DNA from: JAVEVH01 sp034005145
GTDB taxonomy: Bacteria; Patescibacteriota; Dojkabacteria; SC72
Reading direction: 5' to 3'
NCBI GenBank assembly: GCA_034005145.1
Contig: JAVEVH010000008.1
Location: 1 to 22,615, forward strand
DNA length: 22,615 bases
A program made the translations under genes and the position numbers. This document shows positions 14,567 through 20,837 of this stretch, in pieces. Under the pieces are notes generated by a model. The model saw only the letters and a list, made by a program, of their open reading frames with translations. It did no database searches and was not told the DNA's origin. Each line of letters begins with the position of its first letter. The first letter of the stretch is position 1.

Positions 14567-14595
14567 ATCTATAATATGCTCAATTTATATATTTA

Positions 14596-14624
14596 AATAT
14601 ACACTAAGAGGAAAATATTTACAA
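14596..14624 (-). promoter_or_regulatory. Promoter of the YtxH gene
   Basis: On the minus strand, TTGTAA (14619-14624), a 17-base spacer and TATATT (14596-14601) lie about 30 bases before the start codon. The -35 covers the stop codon of the small membrane-protein gene upstream. The 7-bp inverted repeat TAAGAGG/CCTCTTA (14605-14611 and 14631-14637) spans the same stretch. Confidence 0.5.
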
Positions 14625-14813
14625 TTTGAACCTCTTAATTAGTAGGTAGGCTATGATAAAAAGGGTAAGGGGTGCTAATACTGCTAGTAATATTTCCCAA
14701 AAGGAAAGAGATATTGAAGTAGGGGTGTCTGTAAGAGTTTCATCTAGAGTTTGCTGTGCGTATACAGTAAGTGGTATGAAAAAGGTTGTGATTGATAGTA
14801 ATAGGTATTTCAT
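14619..14813 (-). CDS. Small exported single-pass membrane protein
   Basis: The 64-residue ORF starts with a convincing signal peptide (KYLLLSITTFFIPLTVYA, cleavage likely after Ala19). A short Thr/Asp-rich outside segment follows (20-37), then a membrane helix (about 40-59) ending in LIKRFKL, whose positive charges fix the C-terminus inside. The sequence resembles no family I recognise. The domain order is what a real small membrane protein shows, and the coding frame fills the gap between the YtxH promoter and rnhB. It is divergent from rnhB with only 33 bases between start codons. Confidence 0.6.
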   Translation of the reverse strand: MKYLLLSITTFFIPLTVYAQQTLDETLTDTPTSISLSFWEILLAVLAPLTLFIIAYLLIKRFKL

Positions 14814-14846
14814 TGTAGTATTAATGATATATATTTTTTAATTATT

Positions 14847-15473
14847 ATGCAATTTCCTGATATTGAGTTAGAAAAAAAACTATGGAGTAAGGGTCTTAAA
14901 TATGTAGTAGGTATAGATGAGGCTGGGAGAGGTCCATTGGCTGGCCCTGTTTGTGCTGGAGCAGTCATAATAGATGAGAAGAGTAAGTTAAGTGAGTTGG
15001 TAAGGGATAGTAAGAAGATGAGAGAGAAAAAAAGAGAGGAGGTTTTTGAATTTATCAAAGAAAACAGTTTAGGATGGGGAGTATGTATGGTAAGTAATAT
15101 GGTTATAGACAGTAAGGGGATTCAAGAAGCTGTAAGGATAGCGATGTGGGAGGCATTAAAACAGGTAGAGAAGATGATAGGTAGTAAAGCAGAGTATTTA
15201 ATAGTGGATGGTACAAATGTTAGTAATCTATTTGGGTATGATATGTTAAAGATTAAGGCAGGGGATTTAAAACATTACTCCATATCGGCAGCATCCATAT
15301 TAGCCAAGGTAACAAGGGATAGGTATATGAAAGACATAGCTATTAAATATCCTGAGTACGGTTTTGAAAGGCATGTAGGGTACGGTACTAAGGCACATAT
15401 AGAGGCAATACAAAAGTATGGTCCTTGTGATATACATAGGAGATCTTTTAGGCCTATTTCAGAGATTAAATAA
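14847..15473 (+). CDS. rnhB: Ribonuclease HII
   Basis: RNase HII cuts RNA-DNA hybrids and removes single ribonucleotides from DNA. The 208-residue protein has VGIDEAGRGPLAGPVCAGAV (21-40, with Asp24 and Glu25 and the GRG substrate motif), RDSKKMREKKRE (53-64), LIVDGTN (118-124, Asp121) and SAASILAKVTRDRYM (147-161, Asp158). These are all four catalytic acidic residues. It ends with the typical YGFERHVGYGTKAH and HRRSF motifs. Length is normal. No Shine-Dalgarno precedes ATG 14847. It is followed by tRNA-Lys with its own promoter. Confidence 0.97.
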   Translation: MQFPDIELEKKLWSKGLKYVVGIDEAGRGPLAGPVCAGAVIIDEKSKLSELVRDSKKMREKKREEVFEFIKENSLGWGVCMVSNMVIDSKGIQEAVRIAMWEALKQVEKMIGSKAEYLIVDGTNVSNLFGYDMLKIKAGDLKHYSISAASILAKVTRDRYMKDIAIKYPEYGFERHVGYGTKAHIEAIQKYGPCDIHRRSFRPISEIK

Positions 15474-15478
15474 AAAGC

Positions 15479-15508
15479 TTGTAAAAAAGTATAGTAGGGG
15501 GGTATAAT
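15479..15508 (+). promoter_or_regulatory. Promoter of tRNA-Lys
   Basis: TTGTAA (15479-15484), an 18-base spacer and a perfect TATAAT (15503-15508) place the start near 15515, six bases before the mature tRNA. This is the clearest promoter in the window. Confidence 0.7.
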
Positions 15509-15520
15509 CATAACCGTTGT

Positions 15521-15594
15521 GGGTCGCTAGCTCATCAGGTTAGAGCAACTGCCTTTTAAGCAGTAGGTGCTGGGTTCGAGTCCCAGGCGACTCA
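15521..15594 (+). tRNA. tRNA-Lys (anticodon TTT)
   Basis: The acceptor is GGGTCGC/GCGACTC, the anticodon stem is ACTGC/GCAGT with loop CTTTTAA (anticodon TTT) and the T stem is CTGGG/CCCAG around TTCGAGT. The discriminator is A and CCA is not encoded. A T-rich stretch (15595-15604) follows and may help end transcription. Confidence 0.95.
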
Positions 15595-15610
15595 TTTTTC
15601 TTTTCAAAGA

Positions 15611-15647
15611 AATAATTTATATGCTAGAATAGCCCATATAAATTATT
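15611..15647. repeat. Perfect 13-bp inverted repeat upstream of the 152-residue ORF
   Basis: AATAATTTATATG (15611-15623) and CATATAAATTATT (15635-15647) are exact reverse complements, separated by 11 bases that contain TAGAAT (15625-15630). With the preceding TGC this forms an extended -10 element, and a weak -35 (TTTCAA, 15602-15607) lies 17 bases upstream. The repeat therefore surrounds the likely transcription start. No T-run follows the right arm and the stem is almost pure A-T, so an operator is more likely than a terminator. Confidence 0.7.
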
Positions 15648-15659
15648 ATATCCTCCACT

Positions 15660-16118
15660 TTGGAAAAACCGGATATAGACATATTTTCACGCTCGAAAGA
15701 TCTTAGGGATCCATTCTCATTTGCAGTACCTTTAGTAGAGTACTATTTAAGGCATGGAACAATGGTCAGGTTTGAAATGGATTATTTCCAAACTATCAGT
15801 GCAATTGCACAATATTCTTTGCTTGCAGATTGGCGTATAGTAGCTAGAAATAATCCTCAAGAATTGAGCAAATATTTAGATAATGTTATTGAGATTATTA
15901 AACAAACAGAGGAAAGGGGTGTAAAGAATATATTATCTGTTCCTATAATGCGTGTATATGATAAGGTACAAGATATTGAAGAAGTAGAGGATGTGCGAGA
16001 GAGGATTTTTGAAGAAGTGGAAGAACTCTGTAACAAAGATATAGAATTAACACGTCTAAGTAGATTTATAATTAATGGAGGAGAGTATCAAGACTTTGTT
16101 GAGTGTTTGGATAGTTAA
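15660..16118 (+). CDS. Unrecognised 152-residue mainly helical protein
   Basis: The ORF starts with TTG at 15660; the only ATG codons lie deeper (Met35 onward), and the reading before it is credible coding sequence. I recognise no family. The protein appears largely alpha-helical and acidic, with a hydrophobic middle (TISAIAQYSLLADWRIVARN, 45-64) and a charged region of VEDVREREEVEEL type near 107-123. No membrane segment, signal peptide or cysteine cluster is present. Arginine is written with CGN codons in 5 of 12 cases, while nearby housekeeping genes use AGA/AGG almost throughout, a hint of different origin. A 13-bp inverted repeat lies in front of it. It converges on the kinase-like gene with 122 featureless bases between. 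Confidence 0.6.
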   Translation: MEKPDIDIFSRSKDLRDPFSFAVPLVEYYLRHGTMVRFEMDYFQTISAIAQYSLLADWRIVARNNPQELSKYLDNVIEIIKQTEERGVKNILSVPIMRVYDKVQDIEEVEDVRERIFEEVEELCNKDIELTRLSRFIINGGEYQDFVECLDS

Positions 16119-16240
16119 AGAGAATAAAGAAATCGCATTTTTTGTCATAATTCTAAAAGTTTTAACAATGAGCTTAGGAATAATGGGCTTCTGAGAATTC
16201 GTTGCAAAATTATTCTATCCTACTAACCATTTATATTCTT

Positions 16241-17140
16241 TTATCTTTTAAGCATATTCATTAGAGGGGTATTTTCTAATATATACTGAGTTTTAACTAA
16301 AGTTTCGAATCTCTCTATTTCATATTGTGATAATTGACTAAAGTCTCTATTCTCCAGAGCATTTTTAAGAGAGGTATCCTTAAGACGATTAAATTCTGTT
16401 AGCATTTGCGATTTCCTTTCATTAAAATCAAAACTATTTATTACTTTCCCTCCTTTAACATATGCACGTACTTCTGATAAGAGTGAATCTGCATTAGGAT
16501 ATGTATCTATCCTATCAAGAATTGTTTTCAGACCTGTAGGAATTAAACCTTCTATCTCTCTCATATTATTTCCTCTTGTAAAAAAAGATTTTAAGGTGTC
16601 TTTTAGTCCCCCACGAAGTTCTGATTCCCAGCTTTCATCTTCAGAGTTATTCCTTGTAATAGAGCCAGCATCAATGAGAGAGAGTGTACATGAGGATCTG
16701 TTTTCTGGTACTTTCTGAATGAAGATACTATCCCCTTTATGATCTTGAAAAGAATACTCTTTGCTGTTGAGTTCTTTTATCATTCTAAGGTAAATCAAGA
16801 CACCCTTTGTTTTAGCATCGATAGAAAGTGATAGGAAATCTTCAATGTCTCCATCTCTTTCCCCCTCGGTATTTGAGAGATTTACTCCTTGAGCTCTTTC
16901 AACAACATATCTTCCTTTTGTAGTGTCCTTTTCTTTAATAGGGCAGATATTGATACCATCAAAGTTTGAAAACATTTCATTGAATACTTGTTGGTTCTCC
17001 ATCTTCTGATTAATATCAGCTACTGCGGTTGGTAGTATGCTTTTTGGTTCTACAATTACTTCCGTTGGGAGCATTTGAACTTTAGCGAAATTTCCTGAGC
17101 GTGTTTCAGCTATTTCAGTTGGTTCGTAATTTTCTTTCAT
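16241..17140 (-). CDS. Protein-kinase-like fold protein, degenerate (tentative)
   Basis: The 299-residue protein shows no strong named family, but kinase landmarks can be read in order. A glycine-loop-like SGNFAKVQML (15-24) comes first, then a helix leading to INICPI (63-68) and a hinge-like RYVVERAQGVNL (77-88). FQDHKGDSIFI (131-141) aligns with HRDLKPENIFI: Asp133 and Lys135 are kept and Asn is Ser138. LSLIDAGSI (153-161) aligns with the DFG region as DAG. IPTGLKTILDRIDTYP (200-215) resembles the late C-lobe helix pair. The Lys of the N-lobe is not evident (VIVEPKS, 28-34). It may be a pseudokinase or an atypical kinase; this is inference from motif order. It is the last gene of a unit with the Nudix and methyltransferase genes. 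Confidence 0.45.
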   Translation of the reverse strand: MKENYEPTEIAETRSGNFAKVQMLPTEVIVEPKSILPTAVADINQKMENQQVFNEMFSNFDGINICPIKEKDTTKGRYVVERAQGVNLSNTEGERDGDIEDFLSLSIDAKTKGVLIYLRMIKELNSKEYSFQDHKGDSIFIQKVPENRSSCTLSLIDAGSITRNNSEDESWESELRGGLKDTLKSFFTRGNNMREIEGLIPTGLKTILDRIDTYPNADSLLSEVRAYVKGGKVINSFDFNERKSQMLTEFNRLKDTSLKNALENRDFSQLSQYEIERFETLVKTQYILENTPLMNMLKR

Positions 17141-17182
17141 AGAATTATTAATAAAATAAGGTTGATAGAAGTATAATTTATT

Positions 17183-17665
17183 TTAATCAAGAGTAGAATT
17201 AGTTCTATTTTCTTTTTCTAAAGCCCTTAATATTATCCCAAATTCAGGATTATTCTGTTCCTTTAGCTTTTCTATGGCCTCACTTGGTTTAGTCCACAAT
17301 ACTGTATCATCTAATTCATCATCTTCAAGATGTTTTGTTTTTACTTCTTCTACTCTAGATAAGAAATATAAGGTACTCTTTTCAATTATAGTCTGAGGAT
17401 CTCTATTAAAGTTTGTAATAAGGGAACCTATGAATCTTATTGGTATTACAGTAACCCCTAACTCTTCCAAAGCTCCCCTTACCAATGCTTCAGAATAGTT
17501 CTCATTTAGATATGTGGTTTCTCTTGGTAATGTTATTGTTCCATCTTTCTTTTCAATTAATGCTATACTATTATTCTTATCAAAAACTACTTGCCCTATC
17601 GATAAATGATAAGGATTTTCTCTATCTCCAGTTAATAATGTTTCTTTGTTTAACATTTCTTTCAT
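17183..17665 (-). CDS. Divergent Nudix-fold protein
   Basis: Nudix enzymes hydrolyse nucleoside diphosphates linked to other groups. In this 160-residue protein the Nudix box falls at 49-71, with Glu55, Arg63, Glu67, Glu68 and Gly70 in the right spacing (ENYSEALVRGALEELGV). Two positions depart from the consensus: the first Gly is Glu49, and the Glu after Arg63 is Gly64. The metal-binding Glu pair is kept, so hydrolysis is possible but substrate and activity are uncertain. The strand before the box (QVVFDKNNSIALIEKKDGTI) and TLPRE are typical. It starts in an ATGA overlap with the methyltransferase upstream. Met4 (17656) is an alternative start. Confidence 0.75.
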   Translation of the reverse strand: MKEMLNKETLLTGDRENPYHLSIGQVVFDKNNSIALIEKKDGTITLPRETTYLNENYSEALVRGALEELGVTVIPIRFIGSLITNFNRDPQTIIEKSTLYFLSRVEEVKTKHLEDDELDDTVLWTKPSEAIEKLKEQNNPEFGIILRALEKENRTNSTLD

Positions 17666-18405
17666 TTTCTTTTTATTAAAAATATCTCAGGTAATAACCC
17701 TCCCTCATCTACCTGTGTAATACTCTTAATATCCCAACCCTTAAATACTTCTCGTACTAATTTCTTCTCTTGAGTAAGTAATACTATCCTACCCTTTGTT
17801 CTAAGTAATCTATTAGCCATATCTTCTAACTTAGTATATATCTGTATGTTCTCATCATGAGTACCAACTCTAATACCAAAAGGTAGATTAGATATTATTA
17901 CATCAATATTTCTTTTGTTTAATTTAATATCCTGTATATCTTTTCTAAACAGTTTATACCTATCTTCCTCAATCTTTGCATTTAAAAAATTCTGTTTACT
18001 CTTTACAATCGCTGATTCACTCCTATCTATACAGACACATCTTTTAATATCGAAATATTTTAAAGCTGTAATGGGGATAGTAGATGCTCCACAGAATGGA
18101 TCTAGTAAAATATCTTCTGGTCTTAAATCTGCAATCATACACATTATGTATGCTAGTGAGGGGTTAATACCTGCTGGTACAAATCCTCTTCTCCAATCTC
18201 TTTTAGAAAGGTTTAATATATTCCCTTTATCATTTGAGATATGAGTAGGGGAATACAAATTTCTGTACTTTTCTAAATCAATATCACTTTTAAAAGGAAT
18301 CTTTTCTTCTGTTTGTTCTAATATCTCTGTATTAGGATATTTAGAAAGTAATTCGTCTAATACAAATTCCTTAGTTCCTTTTAGTATTTTTAGGGTATAT
18401 TCCAT
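17662..18405 (-). CDS. THUMP/Trm11-type RNA methyltransferase
   Basis: This is a second SAM-dependent RNA methyltransferase of the UPF0020 group, 247 residues. SAM motif I is LLDPFCGASTIPITAL (100-115), CIDRSESAI (125-133) supplies the acidic residue for ribose, and motif IV is ISNLPFG (171-177), the NLPFG form seen in Trm14/THUMPD-type N2-guanine enzymes. The N-terminal part (1-60) may be a remnant RNA-binding domain, and the RDWRRGFVPAGINPSLAYIM helix (69-88) is typical just before the catalytic domain. A TATAAT lies so close to the ATG that the transcript could start on the initiation codon. It shares its upstream region with the divergent GerMN-type gene. Confidence 0.82.
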   Translation of the reverse strand: MEYTLKILKGTKEFVLDELLSKYPNTEILEQTEEKIPFKSDIDLEKYRNLYSPTHISNDKGNILNLSKRDWRRGFVPAGINPSLAYIMCMIADLRPEDILLDPFCGASTIPITALKYFDIKRCVCIDRSESAIVKSKQNFLNAKIEEDRYKLFRKDIQDIKLNKRNIDVIISNLPFGIRVGTHDENIQIYTKLEDMANRLLRTKGRIVLLTQEKKLVREVFKGWDIKSITQVDEGGLLPEIFLIKRK

Positions 18406-18410
18406 TCCTA

Positions 18411-18439
18411 ATTATATACAAATATTTAGGATATTGAAA
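18411..18439 (-). promoter_or_regulatory. Candidate leaderless promoter of the methyltransferase unit
   Basis: On the minus strand, TTTCAA (18434-18439), a 17-base spacer and a perfect TATAAT (18411-18416) lie with only five bases between the -10 and the ATG. The transcript would start at or next to the start codon. The -35 match is weak and is the same hexamer used by the divergent promoter. Confidence 0.4.
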
Positions 18440-18461
18440 TTTCTATTAGAAAGGGTATACT
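18434..18461 (+). promoter_or_regulatory. Promoter of the GerMN-type gene
   Basis: TTGAAA (18434-18439), a 16-base spacer and TATACT (18456-18461) place the start near 18468, leaving a leader of about 26 bases before the ATG at 18494. Confidence 0.5.
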
Positions 18462-18493
18462 ATTAGAGTATATTACTTTAATGTAGGTATACC

Positions 18494-19399
18494 ATGGTAA
18501 AAAATATTGTTTTAATATTTAGTATATTATTCCTCTCAATATTTTTAGTTGGTTTAGCATATATTCTCAAGAATAAAGATATCTGTTGTAAGTATGAACT
18601 GTGTAAACAGTTAACTACTGTATGTGTTGAAGAAGATGGAAAAGAACAGGAAGAGGAGTCAGAGAAAGGAGATACAATATATTTAGATGGAGTTAAGAGT
18701 GGTGATGTTCTTTCTGTAGAAGATGAGGTATTGGGTAGAGCTCCTAGTAGTTGGTATTTTGAGGGTACATTCCCAGTAAGGATATTTAATCAGCAGGGTG
18801 ATGAGATTGCTTCTTTGTTTGCAGTAGCAACAGAAGAATGGGCACAGGAAGGAGATGTTCCATTCTCATTAGAGTTACACTCTAATTTAATTGAATTGGA
18901 TGAAGAGAGTATAGTGGTAATGCAATTTGAGAAGGATAACCCGTCTGGGTTGGAAGAGAATGCCGACTATTTAAAGATTACTGTTACCTTAAAGCCGGTT
19001 GAAGAAGAGAAAATCATTACTTTCAAAGTATTCTTTCCTAATGATGAGATGAGTGATATGGAAGATTGTACATTAGTTTACCCAATTGTAAGAGAGGTAC
19101 CATATACAGTAGCTGTAGGGAGAGCTGCACTAGAAGAGTTGTTTAAAGGATTAGCTGGTACAGAGCCCGATAATGGATATTTTACTAATATCCCTGAGGG
19201 TGTTAAGGTACAGAGTTTAAGTATAGAGGGTGGTGTTGCGAGAGTAGATTTGAGTGAAGAATTAGAAGAAGGAGTGGGAGGTAGTTGTATGGTTGCTAGT
19301 ATTACGGCACAGATAACTGAGACATTAAAACAGTTTCCTACTGTAGATTCAGTAGTAATATCTATAGATGGTAGAACAGAGGATATTTTACAACCTTAA
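18494..19399 (+). CDS. Envelope protein with Gmad2-like and GerMN domains
   Basis: The 301-residue protein starts with one membrane anchor (residues 4-24) and an acidic linker. An immunoglobulin-like Gmad2-type domain follows (about 60-165: GVKSGDVLSVEDEVLGRAPS, EGTFPVRIFNQQGDEIA, SLELHSN). A GerMN domain ends the protein (about 172-298: FKVFFPNDE, RAALEELFKGLAGTEPDNGY, IPEGVKVQSLSIEGGVARVD, then FPTVDSVVISIDG). These domains, named from Bacillus germination proteins, occur widely in envelope proteins of non-sporing bacteria and are not enzymes. The protein is anchored with its bulk outside and probably acts in cell-wall or surface assembly. No lipobox cysteine is present near the N-terminus. 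Its stop overlaps the gatA stop (TTAA). Confidence 0.82.
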   Translation: MVKNIVLIFSILFLSIFLVGLAYILKNKDICCKYELCKQLTTVCVEEDGKEQEEESEKGDTIYLDGVKSGDVLSVEDEVLGRAPSSWYFEGTFPVRIFNQQGDEIASLFAVATEEWAQEGDVPFSLELHSNLIELDEESIVVMQFEKDNPSGLEENADYLKITVTLKPVEEEKIITFKVFFPNDEMSDMEDCTLVYPIVREVPYTVAVGRAALEELFKGLAGTEPDNGYFTNIPEGVKVQSLSIEGGVARVDLSEELEEGVGGSCMVASITAQITETLKQFPTVDSVVISIDGRTEDILQP

Positions 19400-20820
19400 C
19401 TATTCTCTTCTAATGCTTTTGAGGCATTAATAACAGTTTGTTCTTGTAGTGTATTTCCAATAAATTGTATTCCTGTAGGTAAACCTTGGGACATTCCATT
19501 TGGTATTGATATTGCAGGTAATCCTGCTTCAGAGCTTCCCTCTGCAAGTATATCTGCCATTTCTCCAAATAGTGGGTTGTCTGCATCTTCATCTTTTAGT
19601 GCTACTGTTGGAGTAGTAGGGGATATTAAACAGTCATATCCTTTTAATATTTTCTCAAAATCTTGTTTAATTAACTGTCTAACCTGTTCTGACTTTTTAA
19701 AATACTCATCTGCATATCCAGCAGAAAGGGAGTATGTACCTGTCATTACTCTTCTTTTAGGTTCTTGACCTAATCCTTCTCCTCTTGTTGATTCGTAATA
19801 TGCTTTTACACTCGTTTTATCACTTCCCTCTAATCCATATCTAGTACCATCATATCTAGCTAAATTAGAAGATACCTCACTTCTACATGTAATTGTATAT
19901 ACAGACATACCGTAGTTTGGGTCTAATATATTTATATACTCAATATTAGCTCCTAACTTTTTTAATATATCTACACTCATATTAAAATTCTCTAATACAC
20001 CTTTCTCAATATCTAATTCTAAGTACTCTTTAGGAATACCAATCTTCATTCCTTTAATTTTACTTATATCGATATCCTTTAAGTAATCATTTATAGGGGT
20101 ATTGTATGAAGAAAAATCCTTAGGATCATACCCAGCTATTACAGAGAGAATTAATGCACTATCCTCTACACTCTTAGTTATTGGTCCTGGACTATCTAAA
20201 GATGATCCCATTGCTAATACTCCATATCTTGGTACTCTACCATATGAGGGTTTTAAACCTACTACACCACACCAACTTGCTGGTAAACGTATAGAACCAG
20301 CTGTTTCAGTACCCAAAGAGCCTGCACATAGATCTGCTGCTGTAGCAGCTGCAGAACCACCTGAAGAACCACCTGGTAATCTTTCTAAGTTATGTGGGTT
20401 TCTAGTAGTTCCGTAATATGATGTTACTGTAGAAGAACCATGACAGAACTGATCTAAATTTGTTTTACCTAAAAATATTGTTCCTTCATTTAGTAATCTC
20501 TGTGTTACAGTAGATTCATATACAGGTGTATATCCATCTAGTATATGTGATGCACATGTAGTTAATATATCTTTTGTAGAGAATACATCTTTAATACCTA
20601 AGGGAATACCTCCCAATCTCTTCTCTTTCTGATTATTAAAATCATTATCAAACTCCTTAGCCTGTTTTAGAGCTTTCTCTCCATTTACAGTAATATATGA
20701 ATTCAACTTATTATCTTTCTCCTCTATCTGTTTTAAGTAGTATTCAACTATTTCTAAAGAAGATATTTCTTTTTTAAGAAGTTTTTCTCTAAGTTGTGTA
20801 ATGGTAAGGTTGTTTAACAT
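19396..20820 (-). CDS. gatA: Asp/Glu-tRNA amidotransferase subunit GatA
   Basis: GatA is the amidase subunit that releases ammonia from glutamine for the GatCAB transamidase. The 474-residue protein has the complete Ser-cisSer-Lys triad: Lys77 in GGIPLGIKDVF, Ser152 in LPGGSSGGSAAA (148-159) and Ser176 in TETAGSIRLPAS (171-182). The signature VGLKPSYGRVPRYG (187-200) follows. The usual D-T-G-G-S stretch reads E-T-A-G-S. Length is typical. It lies 18 bases after the Lgt-PAP2 gene on the same strand and more than 7 kb from gatB-gatC, so subunit balance cannot be set by one operon. Confidence 0.97.
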   Translation of the reverse strand: MLNNLTITQLREKLLKKEISSLEIVEYYLKQIEEKDNKLNSYITVNGEKALKQAKEFDNDFNNQKEKRLGGIPLGIKDVFSTKDILTTCASHILDGYTPVYESTVTQRLLNEGTIFLGKTNLDQFCHGSSTVTSYYGTTRNPHNLERLPGGSSGGSAAATAADLCAGSLGTETAGSIRLPASWCGVVGLKPSYGRVPRYGVLAMGSSLDSPGPITKSVEDSALILSVIAGYDPKDFSSYNTPINDYLKDIDISKIKGMKIGIPKEYLELDIEKGVLENFNMSVDILKKLGANIEYINILDPNYGMSVYTITCRSEVSSNLARYDGTRYGLEGSDKTSVKAYYESTRGEGLGQEPKRRVMTGTYSLSAGYADEYFKKSEQVRQLIKQDFEKILKGYDCLISPTTPTVALKDEDADNPLFGEMADILAEGSSEAGLPAISIPNGMSQGLPTGIQFIGNTLQEQTVINASKALEENS

Positions 20821-20837
20821 ATGCTAACGCAATTCTA

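Noticed and set aside
15595..15660. Classical terminator for tRNA-Lys formed by the 13-bp inverted repeat
   Set aside because: The stem is almost pure A-T and no T-run follows the right arm. Its placement around a -10 element fits an operator better.
15678..15702. parS-like TTTTCACGCTCGAAAG inside the orphan ORF
   Set aside because: The half-sites are off in spacing and sequence from TGTTTCACGTGAAACA, and it lies within coding sequence.
15521..16240. Integrated element bounded by tRNA-Lys attachment sites
   Set aside because: I found no duplicate of the tRNA 3' end downstream and no integrase gene. Only one or two unusual genes follow the tRNA.
16119..16240. A small gene or terminator between the two converging genes
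   Set aside because: I saw no ORF with coding character and only a three-base-pair stem; the stretch is AT-rich with one run of T.
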